Shown in pieces: positions 1 to 8,577 of a stretch of DNA of 62,421 bases. Within the stretch, counting starts at the first letter, position 1. The number at the start of each line of letters is the position of its first letter. Origin of the DNA: Longimicrobium sp. (GTDB lineage Bacteria > Gemmatimonadota > Gemmatimonadetes > Longimicrobiales > Longimicrobiaceae); NCBI GenBank assembly GCA_036389795.1, contig DASVWD010000059.1, positions 1 through 62,421 of the forward strand, given 5' to 3'. A program made the translations under genes and the position numbers. Under the pieces are notes generated by a model. The model was not told the DNA's origin. It did no database searches and saw nothing but the letters and a program-made list of their open reading frames with translations.

Positions 1-126
1 GCGCTCCGGGCCGGGCTGCGCGCGCGGTAGGGCACGATACGACTGTGCCCAACCGCGCCGGGCCACCGCCGCCACGATACCCCTGTGGCGGCGGCGTCCC
101 GGCCCTGTCGGGCGCGCATCCCTCAC
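1..126 (-). repeat. Family-1 dispersed repeat, copy i (cut by window edge)
   Basis: Read on the minus strand this matches the copies at 12131, 22019 and 29217: a start like GTGAGGGATGCGCGCCC, a GCCGCCAC/GTGGCGGC hairpin, then a nested stem GCGCGGT-GGGCAC/GTGCCC-ACCGCGC around GTCGTAT. The far end runs off the window. It lies in an intergenic region downstream of the minus-strand lipoprotein gene. No ORF with coding character was seen in 1-284. Confidence 0.85.
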
Positions 127-199
127 GCGAACGGCAGGAAAACAGGGAACAGCCGGCGAATCCGAGGGACAGGGCGCCTCAGGCGCCAGGGAGAAGGCC

Positions 200-241
200 A
201 AGCAAGACCCGCCCCCGCGCATGGTGCCGCGGGGGCGGGTC
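200..241 (-). terminator. Hairpin terminator after the QseG-like lipoprotein gene
   Basis: A perfect 14-bp GC stem (206-219 with 228-241) and an 8-base loop stand 44 bases past the stop codon of the minus-strand gene. The minus-strand continuation (TTGCTTGG) is only weakly T-rich, so termination efficiency is uncertain. Confidence 0.6.
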
Positions 242-284
242 CTCTCCTATGCTCGTCTGTGCTCGCCGGCTCCTGGTCCGCCGC

Positions 285-884
285 TCAGTCGTCGCGCGGG
301 GTGCGGGGGGCCAGCGTGTTGCGGATGCGCTGGAGCTCGGCCTTCAACTCGGCGATGCTGTCCTGCTGCGCCGCGATCCTCTGGCGCAGGCGGGCCGCCT
401 CCGCAGCCGTGATGCCGGCCGCCGGTTGGGGGGTGGTGGCGGTGGCCGGCTCGCTCGGCCGCGTCTCCACGCGCGTCACCGTCTGGCACCCCAGGGGAGG
501 GTTGCGCTGCTCGCAGGGAGTCAGCATCAGCCGCGTGAGCTGGAGCAGGCTCTCGGCCTCGCGGTGGTGGTAGCCGTAGAGCCGGTACTGGGGATCCTCG
601 GAGATGTACGTCCGCAGGTGCTCGTCGGCCGCGCGCAGGTCCACTCCGCCGCGCGGCTCCAGGTTCAGCACGCCCAGGTAGAAGTGCGCCTCGTGCCCCT
701 CGTGCGTGCGCGGGTGCTCCCGCGCCAGCCGTTGGAAGAACGCCTCCGCCACCCGGAACGAGTCGCGCGCCATGGCCTCGTGCGCCCACTCCCACAGCTC
801 CCTCCGGCCGCCACTCCCCCCGGTCCCCATGGTGGCGCAGGCGGCGAACAGCAGAACGGCAGCGACTCCGGCCAGAACTTTCAT
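285..884 (-). CDS. TPR-like lipoprotein, QseG-like partner of a histidine kinase
   Basis: A 199-aa protein with a lipoprotein signal (hydrophobic stretch ending LFAAC, lipidated Cys16). Residues about 25-110 are helical and TPR-like (AEAFFQRLAREHP, HFYLGVLNLEP); a CEQRNPPLGC segment follows near residue 125, then a Thr/Pro-rich linker and a C-terminal coiled coil (about 155-190). It starts 11 bases after the stop of the upstream kinase, so the two are co-transcribed. The enterobacterial glrK-qseG pair has the same arrangement of a kinase followed by an outer-membrane lipoprotein that modulates it; homology is inferred from architecture and the PP..C segment only. A response regulator gene would be expected beyond the window edge. 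Confidence 0.75.
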   Translation of the reverse strand: MKVLAGVAAVLLFAACATMGTGGSGGRRELWEWAHEAMARDSFRVAEAFFQRLAREHPRTHEGHEAHFYLGVLNLEPRGGVDLRAADEHLRTYISEDPQYRLYGYHHREAESLLQLTRLMLTPCEQRNPPLGCQTVTRVETRPSEPATATTPQPAAGITAAEAARLRQRIAAQQDSIAELKAELQRIRNTLAPRTPRDD

Positions 885-895
885 CTGCAATCCGG

Positions 896-2404
896 TCAGG
901 TGGTTCGCCCCGGCTGCACCGCCGCGTGCGCGGGCGGCCGCTCGGGAAGCACGACGCGGAACGTTGTCCCTTTGCCCACTTCGCTCGCAGCACCGATCGT
1001 GCCGCCATGGGCCTCCACGATCTCGCGCGCGATGGCCAGCCCCAGCCCCGAGCCCACCGAGCGCGGCTGCGCGTCGTTGTCCACCTGGTAGAACTTCTCG
1101 AAGATCTTCGGCAGCTTGCTCGGCGGGATCCCCACCCCCGTGTCGGCCACCTCCACCACCACCCCCGTCCCGTCGCGGGTGGCGTCCAGGCACACGCGCC
1201 CGCCGCTGGGGGTGAACTTGAACGCGTTGGAGAGCAGGTTGCCGAGCACCTCGTTCAGCCGGTCGGCGTCGCCCTCCAGGTTCACCGGGACGTCGTCGGC
1301 CACGTTCACCGTGAAGTCTACCTTGTTCTGGAACGCCAGGACGCGAAACCCGCCGGTCAGCTCCTCCAGGAAGTCGCGCACGTTGATGCGGCGCACCTCC
1401 AGCCGGCCGCCCCCCGCCTCGAAGCGGCTGATGTCGAGCAGGCGGTGCACCAGGCGGGTGAGGCGGTCCACCTGGTCGGAGATGGCCGCCAGGGTGCGGC
1501 GCTGCGTGTCGCTCACCGCGCCGTAGATCCCGTCGGCCAGGAGCGAGACGTACCCCTTGATCACGCTGAGCGGCGTCTTGATCTCGTGCGAGGCCACCGA
1601 AACGAACTCGGCCTTCAGCCGGTCCAGCTCGGCCAGCTGCGTGGTCATGGTGCGGAACGAGCGCGCCAGGTCGCCGATCTCGTCGGAGCGCTCGGTGGGG
1701 ATGTGCACCTCGGGCTCGAAGTCGCCCTCCGCCACCAGCGCCATCCCCCGCCGGAGCTCCTCGATCGGCCGGAGCATCGCCCGCGTCATCAGGAACCCCA
1801 CCAGCAGCGTGAGCGCCAGCGCCACGGCCAGCGCGACCAGCGCGAGCGAGGCGATCTGGCTCGCCACCTCCTGCGCCTGCTGCACCCGCGCCTCCCCCTC
1901 GCGCTGGAGGGCGTCGGAGATCGGCTCGATCGCGTCGTCCATCGTCGCGAAGGCGTTCCGCACCACGTTCTGGCGGAAGGTCCCGGCCGCATCCGTCTCG
2001 CCCCGCCCGATCAGCTCCTGCTCTTGGCGGACGGCTCCCGCCAGCCCCCGCCACTGCCGGCGCGCGGACGCCACGGCGCGGCGGTACTCGGGAGAGGGCT
2101 CCGTGCGCGCCGCCAGGCTGTCCAGCTCCACCCCGATCCGGCGCGCCGCGGCGTCGGCCTGGCCGCGCCAGAATACCGCGGTGTCGCCGGTCGCGATCAC
2201 CACGAAGTTGTCCTGCGCCGAGCGCAGCTCCTCGAGGTCGGTGCGGAGCTCGCCGAGGGTGGAGGCGGCCCGGGTGTCGCGCAGGCGCAGCTCCTGCGCG
2301 ATCCTCTGCAGCCGGAACAGCCCCGACAGGCCGATCGCCGCCGGGATCACCAGGATCGCCGTGATCAGCAGCAGCGTGAGGACGATGCGCTTGCGCAGGC
2401 TCAC
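896..2404 (-). CDS. Membrane sensor histidine kinase (HAMP-HisKA-HATPase)
   Basis: About 502 aa from the GTG at 2404. TM1 about 8-28, a periplasmic helical sensor of about 150 residues, TM2 about 183-206, HAMP to about 260, then HisKA with phospho-acceptor His273 in SHEIKTP and a full HATPase (NLLSNAFKFTP N-box, DTGVGIP, GSGLGLAI). It should autophosphorylate and pass phosphate to an unlinked or off-window regulator. The frame stays open to an ATG at 2548, but those 48 residues are Arg/Gly-rich and lack signal character, so the GTG just before the first TM was preferred. The downstream lipoprotein probably tunes its signalling, as QseG does for GlrK. Confidence 0.9.
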   Translation of the reverse strand: MSLRKRIVLTLLLITAILVIPAAIGLSGLFRLQRIAQELRLRDTRAASTLGELRTDLEELRSAQDNFVVIATGDTAVFWRGQADAAARRIGVELDSLAARTEPSPEYRRAVASARRQWRGLAGAVRQEQELIGRGETDAAGTFRQNVVRNAFATMDDAIEPISDALQREGEARVQQAQEVASQIASLALVALAVALALTLLVGFLMTRAMLRPIEELRRGMALVAEGDFEPEVHIPTERSDEIGDLARSFRTMTTQLAELDRLKAEFVSVASHEIKTPLSVIKGYVSLLADGIYGAVSDTQRRTLAAISDQVDRLTRLVHRLLDISRFEAGGGRLEVRRINVRDFLEELTGGFRVLAFQNKVDFTVNVADDVPVNLEGDADRLNEVLGNLLSNAFKFTPSGGRVCLDATRDGTGVVVEVADTGVGIPPSKLPKIFEKFYQVDNDAQPRSVGSGLGLAIAREIVEAHGGTIGAASEVGKGTTFRVVLPERPPAHAAVQPGRTT

Positions 2405-2573
2405 GCGCGCCCCCCGGCCGCGGCCCGCTTCCGACCTGACAGGCGAAGAAAGACCTTCATCCGTTTCGAGAACCTTCGATGTCCGGGGTTGCCCGCGGCA
2501 GCCGCCGCGGAAGGGGACGAAGGACGCCTTGCGGGGCGTTCTCGTCACTCCGCTCGGGCACGCAAGACGCGTG

Positions 2574-3404
2574 TCACCCCCCGCCCTCCGGCGGGGGGCC
2601 CGGCGCGCCCCCGCGCTCGACCCGCTTGACCTCGTCCCACAGCCGGTCCAGCTCCTGCAGCGTCGCCTCTCCCAGCACCACGCCGCGCTCGGCCGCCAGG
2701 CGCTCCAGGGCGCCGAAGCGGCGCGAGAACTTCTGGTTCGCGCGCGACAGCGCCGACGTGGGGTGCGCGCCCGCCAGCCGGGCCAGGTTCACCACCGCGA
2801 AGAGGAGGTCGCCCAGCTCCTCCTCCAGCTCCTCGTGGCGCCCCTCCTCCAGCTCGCGCCCCACTTCCTCCGTCTCCTCGCGCACCTTCTCCCACGCCCC
2901 GCGCGCCTCCGCCCAGTCGAACCCCACCCCCGCCACCCGCTCCTGGATGCGGTAGGCGCGCAGCAGCGGGTCCATCCCCGCCGCCAGGCCGTCCAGCACG
3001 CCCCCGCGGGGGCGCCGTGCGCGCTCGCGCGCCTTGACCTCCTCCCACGACTCGGGCTCGCCGTCGCCCCACAGGTGAGGGTGGCGTCGGCGCATCTTTT
3101 GCTCCAGCACCGCGACCACGTCGCCCCGCCCGAACCGGCCGGCCTCCTCCGCGATCACCACCTGGAACGCCAGGTTCAGCAGCAGGTCGCCCAGCTCGTC
3201 GCAGAGCGTCTCGGGGTCGCCGGAGGCGATCGCCTCGGCCACCTCGTGGGCCTCCTCGAGCAGGTGCGGCTGGAGCGAGAGGGAGGTCTGCGCCCGGTCC
3301 CAGGGGCAGCGCGCGCGGAGGAACTCGACCAGCGCCAGGGCGCGGTCCAGCACCCCGCCGGAGGGGGAAACAGATGACGGGAAGTCGGGTTGCGGGCCAG
3401 TCAC
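2574..3404 (-). CDS. mazG: MazG nucleoside triphosphate pyrophosphohydrolase
   Basis: A 276-aa protein with two tandem all-alpha MazG domains. The first carries EEAHEVAEAI and DELGDLLL (about residues 50-75); the second carries EETEEVGRE and EELGDLLF (about 170-205). These acidic EExxE/ExxD pairs bind Mg2+. The family hydrolyses NTPs and dNTPs to monophosphate plus pyrophosphate, cleaning damaged nucleotides and lowering (p)ppGpp in some bacteria. The start is a GTG placed only 9 bases after a TAGTAT -10 box, so its mRNA may be leaderless. It diverges from alr. Confidence 0.95.
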   Translation of the reverse strand: MTGPQPDFPSSVSPSGGVLDRALALVEFLRARCPWDRAQTSLSLQPHLLEEAHEVAEAIASGDPETLCDELGDLLLNLAFQVVIAEEAGRFGRGDVVAVLEQKMRRRHPHLWGDGEPESWEEVKARERARRPRGGVLDGLAAGMDPLLRAYRIQERVAGVGFDWAEARGAWEKVREETEEVGRELEEGRHEELEEELGDLLFAVVNLARLAGAHPTSALSRANQKFSRRFGALERLAAERGVVLGEATLQELDRLWDEVKRVERGGAPGPPPEGGG

Positions 3405-3418
3405 AAGGCGGCTATACT
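3390..3418 (+). promoter_or_regulatory. Promoter of alr, leaderless type
   Basis: TTGCGG (3390-3395), a 17-base spacer, then TATACT (3413-3418). The GTG start of alr begins 10 bases after the -10 box, about where transcription should start, so no leader or Shine-Dalgarno would be present. The -10 overlaps that of the opposing mazG promoter by five bases. Confidence 0.65.
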
Positions 3419-3442
3419 ACCGAGTTTGTGTCCGATCCGCAA
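3414..3442 (-). promoter_or_regulatory. Promoter of mazG, mirror image of the alr promoter
   Basis: On the minus strand: TTGCGG (3442-3437), 17-base spacer, TAGTAT (3419-3414), 9 bases, then the mazG GTG. The geometry is the same as on the other strand. Confidence 0.6.
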
Positions 3443-4585
3443 ACCGACCCGTCGCGCGCCTGGGTGGAGGTGGACCTCGCCGCCCTGCAGCGCAACCTGC
3501 TCCGCGTGCGGGCCGCCGCCCCCGGGGCGGGGCTCGTCCCCATGCTCAAGGCGAACGCCTACGGGCTGGGGACCGCCGCCGTGCTCGGCGCCGTCCGCGA
3601 GGCGCTGGCGCCCGACGGGCCGTGGGCGGTCGGCGTGGCGGCCGTGGCCGAGGGAGAGGCGCTCCGCGCGCTGGGGTGGGCGGGGCGCGTCGTCGTCTTC
3701 GCCCCCGCCCCCCCGGCCGAGTACCCCCGCGCCGCCCGCGCCGGCCTCGCCCTGGCCGTCTCCGAACTGGACGCGGCGGAGCGCTGGGCGGCGTGCGCGC
3801 GGGAGGCGGGGAAGCGGCTCGCCTTCCATGCCGAGATCGACACCGGGATGGGGCGCGCCGGCTTCCCCGCCGGGGCGGCCGCCGAGTGGGGGCCGCGCCT
3901 GGCCGCGCTCACCGGGGATCTTTTGGCCTGGGAAGGGTGTTTCACGCACTTCCATTCGGCCGACGAGCCCGACCTGGGGCCCACGGACGAGCAGGTGCGC
4001 CGCTTCCGGGCGGCGCTCGCGCTCCTGCCGCCCGAGCCGGAGGGAGCCCCGCGGCGGCTCCTCCACTGCGCCAACAGCGCGGCGGCGCTCAGGCGCGGGG
4101 GGTACGGGATGGACCTGGTGCGCCCGGGGATCTTCCTCTACGGCGGCGCCGCGGGGCCGGGCGTCGTTCCCGAGCCCGTGGCCGCGCTCCGCGCCCGGGT
4201 GGGGCTGGTGCGCCGGGTGCCGCCGGGGCACACGGTGGGGTACGGCGCCACCTACGCCGCCCGCCGGGCGGAAGTCTGGGCCACCCTGGCCGTCGGCTAC
4301 GGCGACGGCCTCCCGCGCGCCCTCGCGCCGGCCGGGGGGGAAGCCCTCCTGAACGGCAGGAGGGCGCCGCTGGTGGGTCGCATCTCCATGGACATGACCG
4401 TGGCGGACGTGACCGACGTCCCCGGCGTCCGCGCGGGCGACATCGCCACCCTCTTCGGCCGCGACGGGGCCGGGGAGATCGGCGTGGACGAGGTGGCGGC
4501 CCGCGTGGGTACCATCTCGTACGAGATCCTGACGGGCCTGACCGGCCGCCTGCCGCGCGTGTACGCGGGCGGCTCCAACCCATGA
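3428..4585 (+). CDS. alr: Alanine racemase
   Basis: A 385-aa PLP enzyme that interconverts L- and D-alanine for peptidoglycan. The PLP lysine lies in MLKANAYGLG near residue 40. Other family motifs are the barrel segment HAEIDTGMGRAGF, HCANSAA, the RPGIFLYGG strand, GYGDGLPRAL and the catalytic-Tyr-domain stretch GRISMDM. Length is typical. The GTG at 3428 precedes RAWVEVDLAAL directly, where alr proteins normally start; an upstream ATG at 3374 would lie inside the promoter and mazG. The stop overlaps the next start (ATGA), making alr the first gene of a four-gene coupled operon with envelope genes. Confidence 0.96.
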   Translation: MSDPQTDPSRAWVEVDLAALQRNLLRVRAAAPGAGLVPMLKANAYGLGTAAVLGAVREALAPDGPWAVGVAAVAEGEALRALGWAGRVVVFAPAPPAEYPRAARAGLALAVSELDAAERWAACAREAGKRLAFHAEIDTGMGRAGFPAGAAAEWGPRLAALTGDLLAWEGCFTHFHSADEPDLGPTDEQVRRFRAALALLPPEPEGAPRRLLHCANSAAALRRGGYGMDLVRPGIFLYGGAAGPGVVPEPVAALRARVGLVRRVPPGHTVGYGATYAARRAEVWATLAVGYGDGLPRALAPAGGEALLNGRRAPLVGRISMDMTVADVTDVPGVRAGDIATLFGRDGAGEIGVDEVAARVGTISYEILTGLTGRLPRVYAGGSNP

Positions 4586-5907
4586 ACCGATCACCGATGC
4601 TGCGCAGCCTCGCCCGCCCCCGGGCCTTCTTCCCCCTCGCGTTCCTGGCGGCGGCCCTGGCGGCCGCGGCGTGCCAGGACGAGTCGCCCACGCTCTCCGA
4701 CCCCGGGGAGTTCCCCGGCGGCGTGCCGGTCACCCTGGAGGTGATCGTCCCCGCCGCCGAGTTCCTGGACGTGCTGGGCGTGCACACCGGCTTCGCCTCG
4801 CGCAACGACTTCGCCTTCCAGCTCGCGGCCAACCAGTACGGCGGCAGCCTGAACGCGCGCACCCTCCTGCGCTTCGCCCTCCCCGACAGCATCACCTTCT
4901 CGCAGGACGGCACCACCCGCGTCCGCCCGTTCGCGATCCGCTCGGCGCGGCTGGTGATCCTGGCCGACTCGGCGGCCTCGGCGCCGGCGTCGGGGAGCAC
5001 GCTGCAGCTCTACGAGCTGGCCCAGTCGTTCCACCTGCCCACGGTGAGCTGGACGCTGGCCGCCGACACCGCGCCCGCGCCGGTCCCCTGGACCGAGCCC
5101 GGCGGCACGCGGGGGCCGCTTCTGGACCAGTTCGCGTACGTCCCCGGCGCCCTGGGCGACTCGGTGACCTTCCAGATCGACTCGGTGGAGGCGGCCCGCG
5201 TGCGCGCCGACGGGCACCCCGGCGTCCTGGTGGCCGCGGGCACCCCGGGCACGCGCGTGCAGTTCACCACCGCCGCGCTCGTCGTGCGCGCGCGCCCCGA
5301 CAGCGCGGCGCGAGACACCACGATCGAGCTGACGGTCGACCAGCTGCAGGTGCAGCGCACCTTCGTCTTCACCCCCGACCCGCCGCAGCCGGCGGGGACG
5401 CTGCAGGCGGGCGGCATCTTCGCGGCGCGCAGCGTGTTCACGGTGGACCTGGACCGCACGGTGCCGGGGTGCCCGCCGCCCCAGACGTGCGCGGCGCTCC
5501 CCCTGCGCGACGTGCTGCTCAACCGCGTGTCGCTCCTCTTCCGGCCGCTCCCCACCCCCGGCGGGTTCGAGCCGCTGGAGGCGGTGCCGCTCACCCTGTG
5601 GACGGTGCCCGACCCCGAGCTGGGGCGGCGGGCGCCGCTGGGCTTCCTGGCGCTGGACCCCGTGGAGGGGCTGGGGCAGCTGCGCGCCTTCGCGCCCGGC
5701 GACACCCTGGTGGAGCTGCCGATCACCACCTACAGCGCGGCGGCCGTGCGCAACGACAGCCTCACCACCACCTTCGCGCTCCTGGGCGAGGCGGTCCCGT
5801 CGTCCAGCTCGCCGGCCCCGCCGCGCACCTTCGGGCCGGCGCTCTTCGAGGCCGCGCCGCGGCTGCGCATCGTGTACACGCTGCCGACCCGTCCGAGGCT
5901 GCCATGA
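4582..5907 (+). CDS. Lipoprotein with DNRLRE-like beta repeats
   Basis: A 441-aa protein with a lipoprotein signal (about residues 10-31, ALAAAAC, lipidated Cys about 31). The body is beta-rich; segments such as ARTLLRFALP, SARLVILAD and LQLYELAQSF resemble DNRLRE-type adhesin/carbohydrate-associated modules, an assignment from pattern only. The start overlaps the alr stop by 4 bases and the stop overlaps the next start. Probably cell-surface or outer-membrane associated, acting with the barrel encoded next. Function unknown. Confidence 0.8.
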   Translation: MNRSPMLRSLARPRAFFPLAFLAAALAAAACQDESPTLSDPGEFPGGVPVTLEVIVPAAEFLDVLGVHTGFASRNDFAFQLAANQYGGSLNARTLLRFALPDSITFSQDGTTRVRPFAIRSARLVILADSAASAPASGSTLQLYELAQSFHLPTVSWTLAADTAPAPVPWTEPGGTRGPLLDQFAYVPGALGDSVTFQIDSVEAARVRADGHPGVLVAAGTPGTRVQFTTAALVVRARPDSAARDTTIELTVDQLQVQRTFVFTPDPPQPAGTLQAGGIFAARSVFTVDLDRTVPGCPPPQTCAALPLRDVLLNRVSLLFRPLPTPGGFEPLEAVPLTLWTVPDPELGRRAPLGFLALDPVEGLGQLRAFAPGDTLVELPITTYSAAAVRNDSLTTTFALLGEAVPSSSSPAPPRTFGPALFEAAPRLRIVYTLPTRPRLP

Positions 5908-7085
5908 GCCGCGTCTCCTTCCGCGCCGCCGGCCCCGCGCTGGCGGCGGCGCTCGTGCTCTCCGCCCTTCCCGCCGCCGCGCAGTCGGTGCTCTCCAGCC
6001 GCGGGCTGGGCTACCCGGTGGAGGCGCTGGACGCCCGCGCCCGCGGGATGGGCGGCGTCACGGTGGGGCTCGCCGAGCCGCACTTCTCGCTGATCAACCC
6101 CGCGGCCCCCGTGGGGCTGCCGGCGCCGGGGGTGTCGGTCACCTTCCAGCCCGACCGCTACGAGGCCAGCGGGCCGGGGGCCGAGACCAGCGGCACCACG
6201 GTGCGCTTCCCCCACCTGCAGGTGGCCTTCCCCGTGGGCGCCCGGCTGACCGGCTCGGTGGGGTACGGCGCCTTCCTGGACCAGCACTGGCGGGTGGAGG
6301 TGGCCGACTCGCTCGACCTGCCCAGCGGGCGGGTGGGGGTGAACGACCTCTTCATCTCGGCGGGCGCGCTGGCCCGCTTCCGCGCGAGCGTCGGGTGGCG
6401 CGCCAGCGACCGGCTGGCCCTGGGGCTGGCCGCCGACGTGGTCACCGGCGCGGTGCGCGACAGCGCGGTGCGCCGGGTGGGCGAGGGGCTCCTCGAGGCC
6501 CGGAGCGGCGTCACCTACCGCTACGGCGGGATCGGGGCCTCGGCCGGGGTGCGCTGGCGGCCGCTGGAGGCGCTCACCCTGGCCGGCTCCGTCACCGGCG
6601 GCGGCGAGATCACCGCCGAGAGCCAGGACACCACCGGCGAGGCGCTGGAGAAGAGCTACCCGCGCCCGCTGGAGGTGGATGCCGGCGCCAGCGCCCGCGT
6701 GTCGCAGAACACCGTGGTGGCCCTCTCGGGGCGCTGGGTGGGGTGGTCGGCGGCCGAGGACGAGCTGGCCGGCTCGGGCGGCGCCCAGGACGCGATGTCG
6801 GCCTCGCTGGGGGTGGAGTACGAGGGCTTCTCGCTGCTGGGGCGCACGGCGCCGCTGCGGCTGGGGGCGCGCTACGCCCGACTCCCCTTCCGCTGGGGGA
6901 GCGCGGCCGAGGGGAACGAGTTCCCGGTGGAGCGGGCGGTCTCGGCGGGGGCCGGGTTCCGGCTGGCTGGCGGGCTGGCGCGCCTCGACGCGGCCGCGGA
7001 GCGCGGCTCGCGCGGGGGCGGCTCGGCGGGGTTCGAGGAGCCGTTCTGGCGCTTCTCGTTCTCGCTCTCGGTCCTGGGGCGGTGA
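5904..7085 (+). CDS. Outer-membrane beta-barrel protein, FadL/PorV-like
   Basis: A 393-aa protein with a Sec signal peptide (cut near PAAAQS, residue about 26). The N-terminal stretch ARARGMGGVTVGLAEP...SLINPAAP is the pattern seen in FadL/OmpP1 and PorV-type barrels. Alternating hydrophobic strands run to a C-terminus rich in aromatic residues (FWRFSFSLSV). The ATG overlaps the upstream stop (ATGA), so it is co-translated with the lipoprotein; the two may form one surface complex. The substrate cannot be told from the sequence. Confidence 0.8.
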   Translation: MSRVSFRAAGPALAAALVLSALPAAAQSVLSSRGLGYPVEALDARARGMGGVTVGLAEPHFSLINPAAPVGLPAPGVSVTFQPDRYEASGPGAETSGTTVRFPHLQVAFPVGARLTGSVGYGAFLDQHWRVEVADSLDLPSGRVGVNDLFISAGALARFRASVGWRASDRLALGLAADVVTGAVRDSAVRRVGEGLLEARSGVTYRYGGIGASAGVRWRPLEALTLAGSVTGGGEITAESQDTTGEALEKSYPRPLEVDAGASARVSQNTVVALSGRWVGWSAAEDELAGSGGAQDAMSASLGVEYEGFSLLGRTAPLRLGARYARLPFRWGSAAEGNEFPVERAVSAGAGFRLAGGLARLDAAAERGSRGGGSAGFEEPFWRFSFSLSVLGR

Positions 7086-8218
7086 CCGCGCAGGGCGACG
7101 CTCCGCTCCTGCTCGTCGTCGACGACGACGCCGTCAACGTCGAGCTGCTCTGCGACCTCCTGGAGGCGCTGGGCTACCGCGTCCTGGGGGCGCACGGCGG
7201 CGAGGCCGCCCTGCACGCCGTCCGCGAGCGCCGGCCCGACCTGGTGCTGCTGGACGTGATGATGCCGGGGATGAACGGCTACGAGGTGTGCCGGCGGCTC
7301 AAGGCGGACCCCGCCACGGCCGCCGTCCCCGTCGTCTTCGTCACCGCCCTCTCCGACACCGACGACAAGGTCAAGGCCATCGAGGCCGGCGGCGACGACT
7401 TCCTCACCAAGCCGTTCAACCGCCCGGTGCTGGTGGCGCGCATCCGCTCGCTCCTGAAGCTCAAGACCGCCAGCGACGCCCTGGAGCGCTCGTACCGCAA
7501 GCTGCAGGAGCTGGAGCGGCTCAAGGACGACCTCACCCGCATGGTGGTGCACGACCTGAAGAGCCCGCTGGCCTCGGTGCTGGGGACGCTGGAGCTGGCG
7601 GTGGACGGCGACCTGGGCCCGCTCTCGGCCGAGCAGCGCCGCTTCCTCTGCGACGCCCGCGACCGCGGGGAAGACGCGCTCCGCATCATCGACAACCTGC
7701 TGGACCTCACCCGGCTGGAGGAGAGCCGCGTGCAGCTGGAGCCGCGCGACCTGGACGTCTCGCGGCTCCTGGCCGAGGTGGCCGGCGCCTGGACGGTGCG
7801 CGCCGAGCAGCTCGGCTCGCGCGTGGTGGCCGAGGGGCCGGCGGGGGTGGCGGCGCGCGCCGACGAGGGGCTCCTGCGCCGCGTGCTGGCCAACTTGGTG
7901 GGCAACGCGCTGCGCCACGCGGGGCGCGGGGTGACGGTGCGGCTCTCGGCGGTCCCCTCGGAGGGCGCCTCGGTGCAGTTCACCGTGGCCGACGACGGGG
8001 TGGGGATCGCGCCGGAGCACCACGAGGCGATCTTCCGCAAGTGGGAGAGCCTGAAGGTCCCCGGCGTGGGCGAGGACTCGTCGGGGCTGGGGCTCACCTT
8101 CTGCAAGCTGGCCGTGGAGGCGCACGGCGGCCGCATCTGGGTGCAGAGCCGCCCCGGCGAGGGGTCGGCGTTCCACTTCCTGGTTCCCGCGCGGGTGCCG
8201 GAGCCGGCGGGGGTGTGA
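7082..8218 (+). CDS. Response regulator-histidine kinase hybrid, soluble
   Basis: A 378-aa protein. Receiver domain 1-125 with acidic pocket DDD (14-16), phospho-acceptor Asp58 in LLDVMMPG and Lys110; then a short coiled coil and HisKA with His157 in VVHDLKSP; HATPase with NLVGNALRHA, DDGVGI and GLGLTF. No membrane segment. This receiver-first, kinase-second order is seen in chemosensory and phosphorelay hybrids. The GTG start overlaps the barrel stop (GTGA), an unusual place for a signalling protein and a sign that it senses or controls the envelope genes ahead of it. A run of tandem repeats follows directly. Confidence 0.9.
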   Translation: MTAQGDAPLLLVVDDDAVNVELLCDLLEALGYRVLGAHGGEAALHAVRERRPDLVLLDVMMPGMNGYEVCRRLKADPATAAVPVVFVTALSDTDDKVKAIEAGGDDFLTKPFNRPVLVARIRSLLKLKTASDALERSYRKLQELERLKDDLTRMVVHDLKSPLASVLGTLELAVDGDLGPLSAEQRRFLCDARDRGEDALRIIDNLLDLTRLEESRVQLEPRDLDVSRLLAEVAGAWTVRAEQLGSRVVAEGPAGVAARADEGLLRRVLANLVGNALRHAGRGVTVRLSAVPSEGASVQFTVADDGVGIAPEHHEAIFRKWESLKVPGVGEDSSGLGLTFCKLAVEAHGGRIWVQSRPGEGSAFHFLVPARVPEPAGV

Positions 8219-8221
8219 CGG

Positions 8222-8271
8222 CGAGTGCGAAGTGCGAAGTGTGAAAGTACGGAAGTACGGAAGTACGACGG
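8222..8271. repeat. Family-4 tandem short repeats (GTGCGAA / GTACGGAA)
   Basis: Units change from GTGCGAA (7-mer) to GTACGGAA (8-mer) along the array, starting four bases after the stop of the hybrid kinase gene. Confidence 0.85.
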
Positions 8272-8314
8272 ACTTGGGACTCGGGGACTCAGGATCGCGC
8301 GCGGGCCCGTAAAG

Positions 8315-8372
8315 TACCCTCTCCCGGGGTTGGGAGAGGGTGGCGACGCGGTAGCGGCGCCGGGTGAGGGCC
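8315..8372 (+). repeat. Family-3 hairpin repeat
   Basis: CCCTCTCCC and GGGAGAGGG arms with a short loop, followed by GGCGACGCGGTAGCGGCGCC and GGTGAGGGCC. The same composite appears inverted at 47105-47160, and its hairpin part at 12023-12050. The remainder of the 359-base gap (8219-8577) shows no gene or clear promoter. Confidence 0.8.
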
Positions 8373-8577
8373 TACCCCCCGCGCGCGCTCGTGCGTATCA
8401 TCTACGCAGCAACCGGTATCCGCTGATCCGGCGCGGCGCACCGGCCCGTTCCTTGCCGGTCGCGAGAAGTGCCCGGAGGGATCAGAAACTTTTGCGGGAA
8501 GCGGGTTTATCAAGCGGCCGCGCTCCGCACCGTGGTCTGTGCGCGGAGCCCCAGCTGATGAGAAATTCGGAGGCCGA

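Noticed and set aside
45-2629. Long plus-strand ORFs over the kinase and mazG region
   Set aside because: They are antisense to a kinase with every catalytic motif in place; their products are low-complexity Arg/Gly/Pro/Ala-rich without signal, domain or ribosome site. The same applies to most ORFs opposite real genes in this GC-rich DNA.
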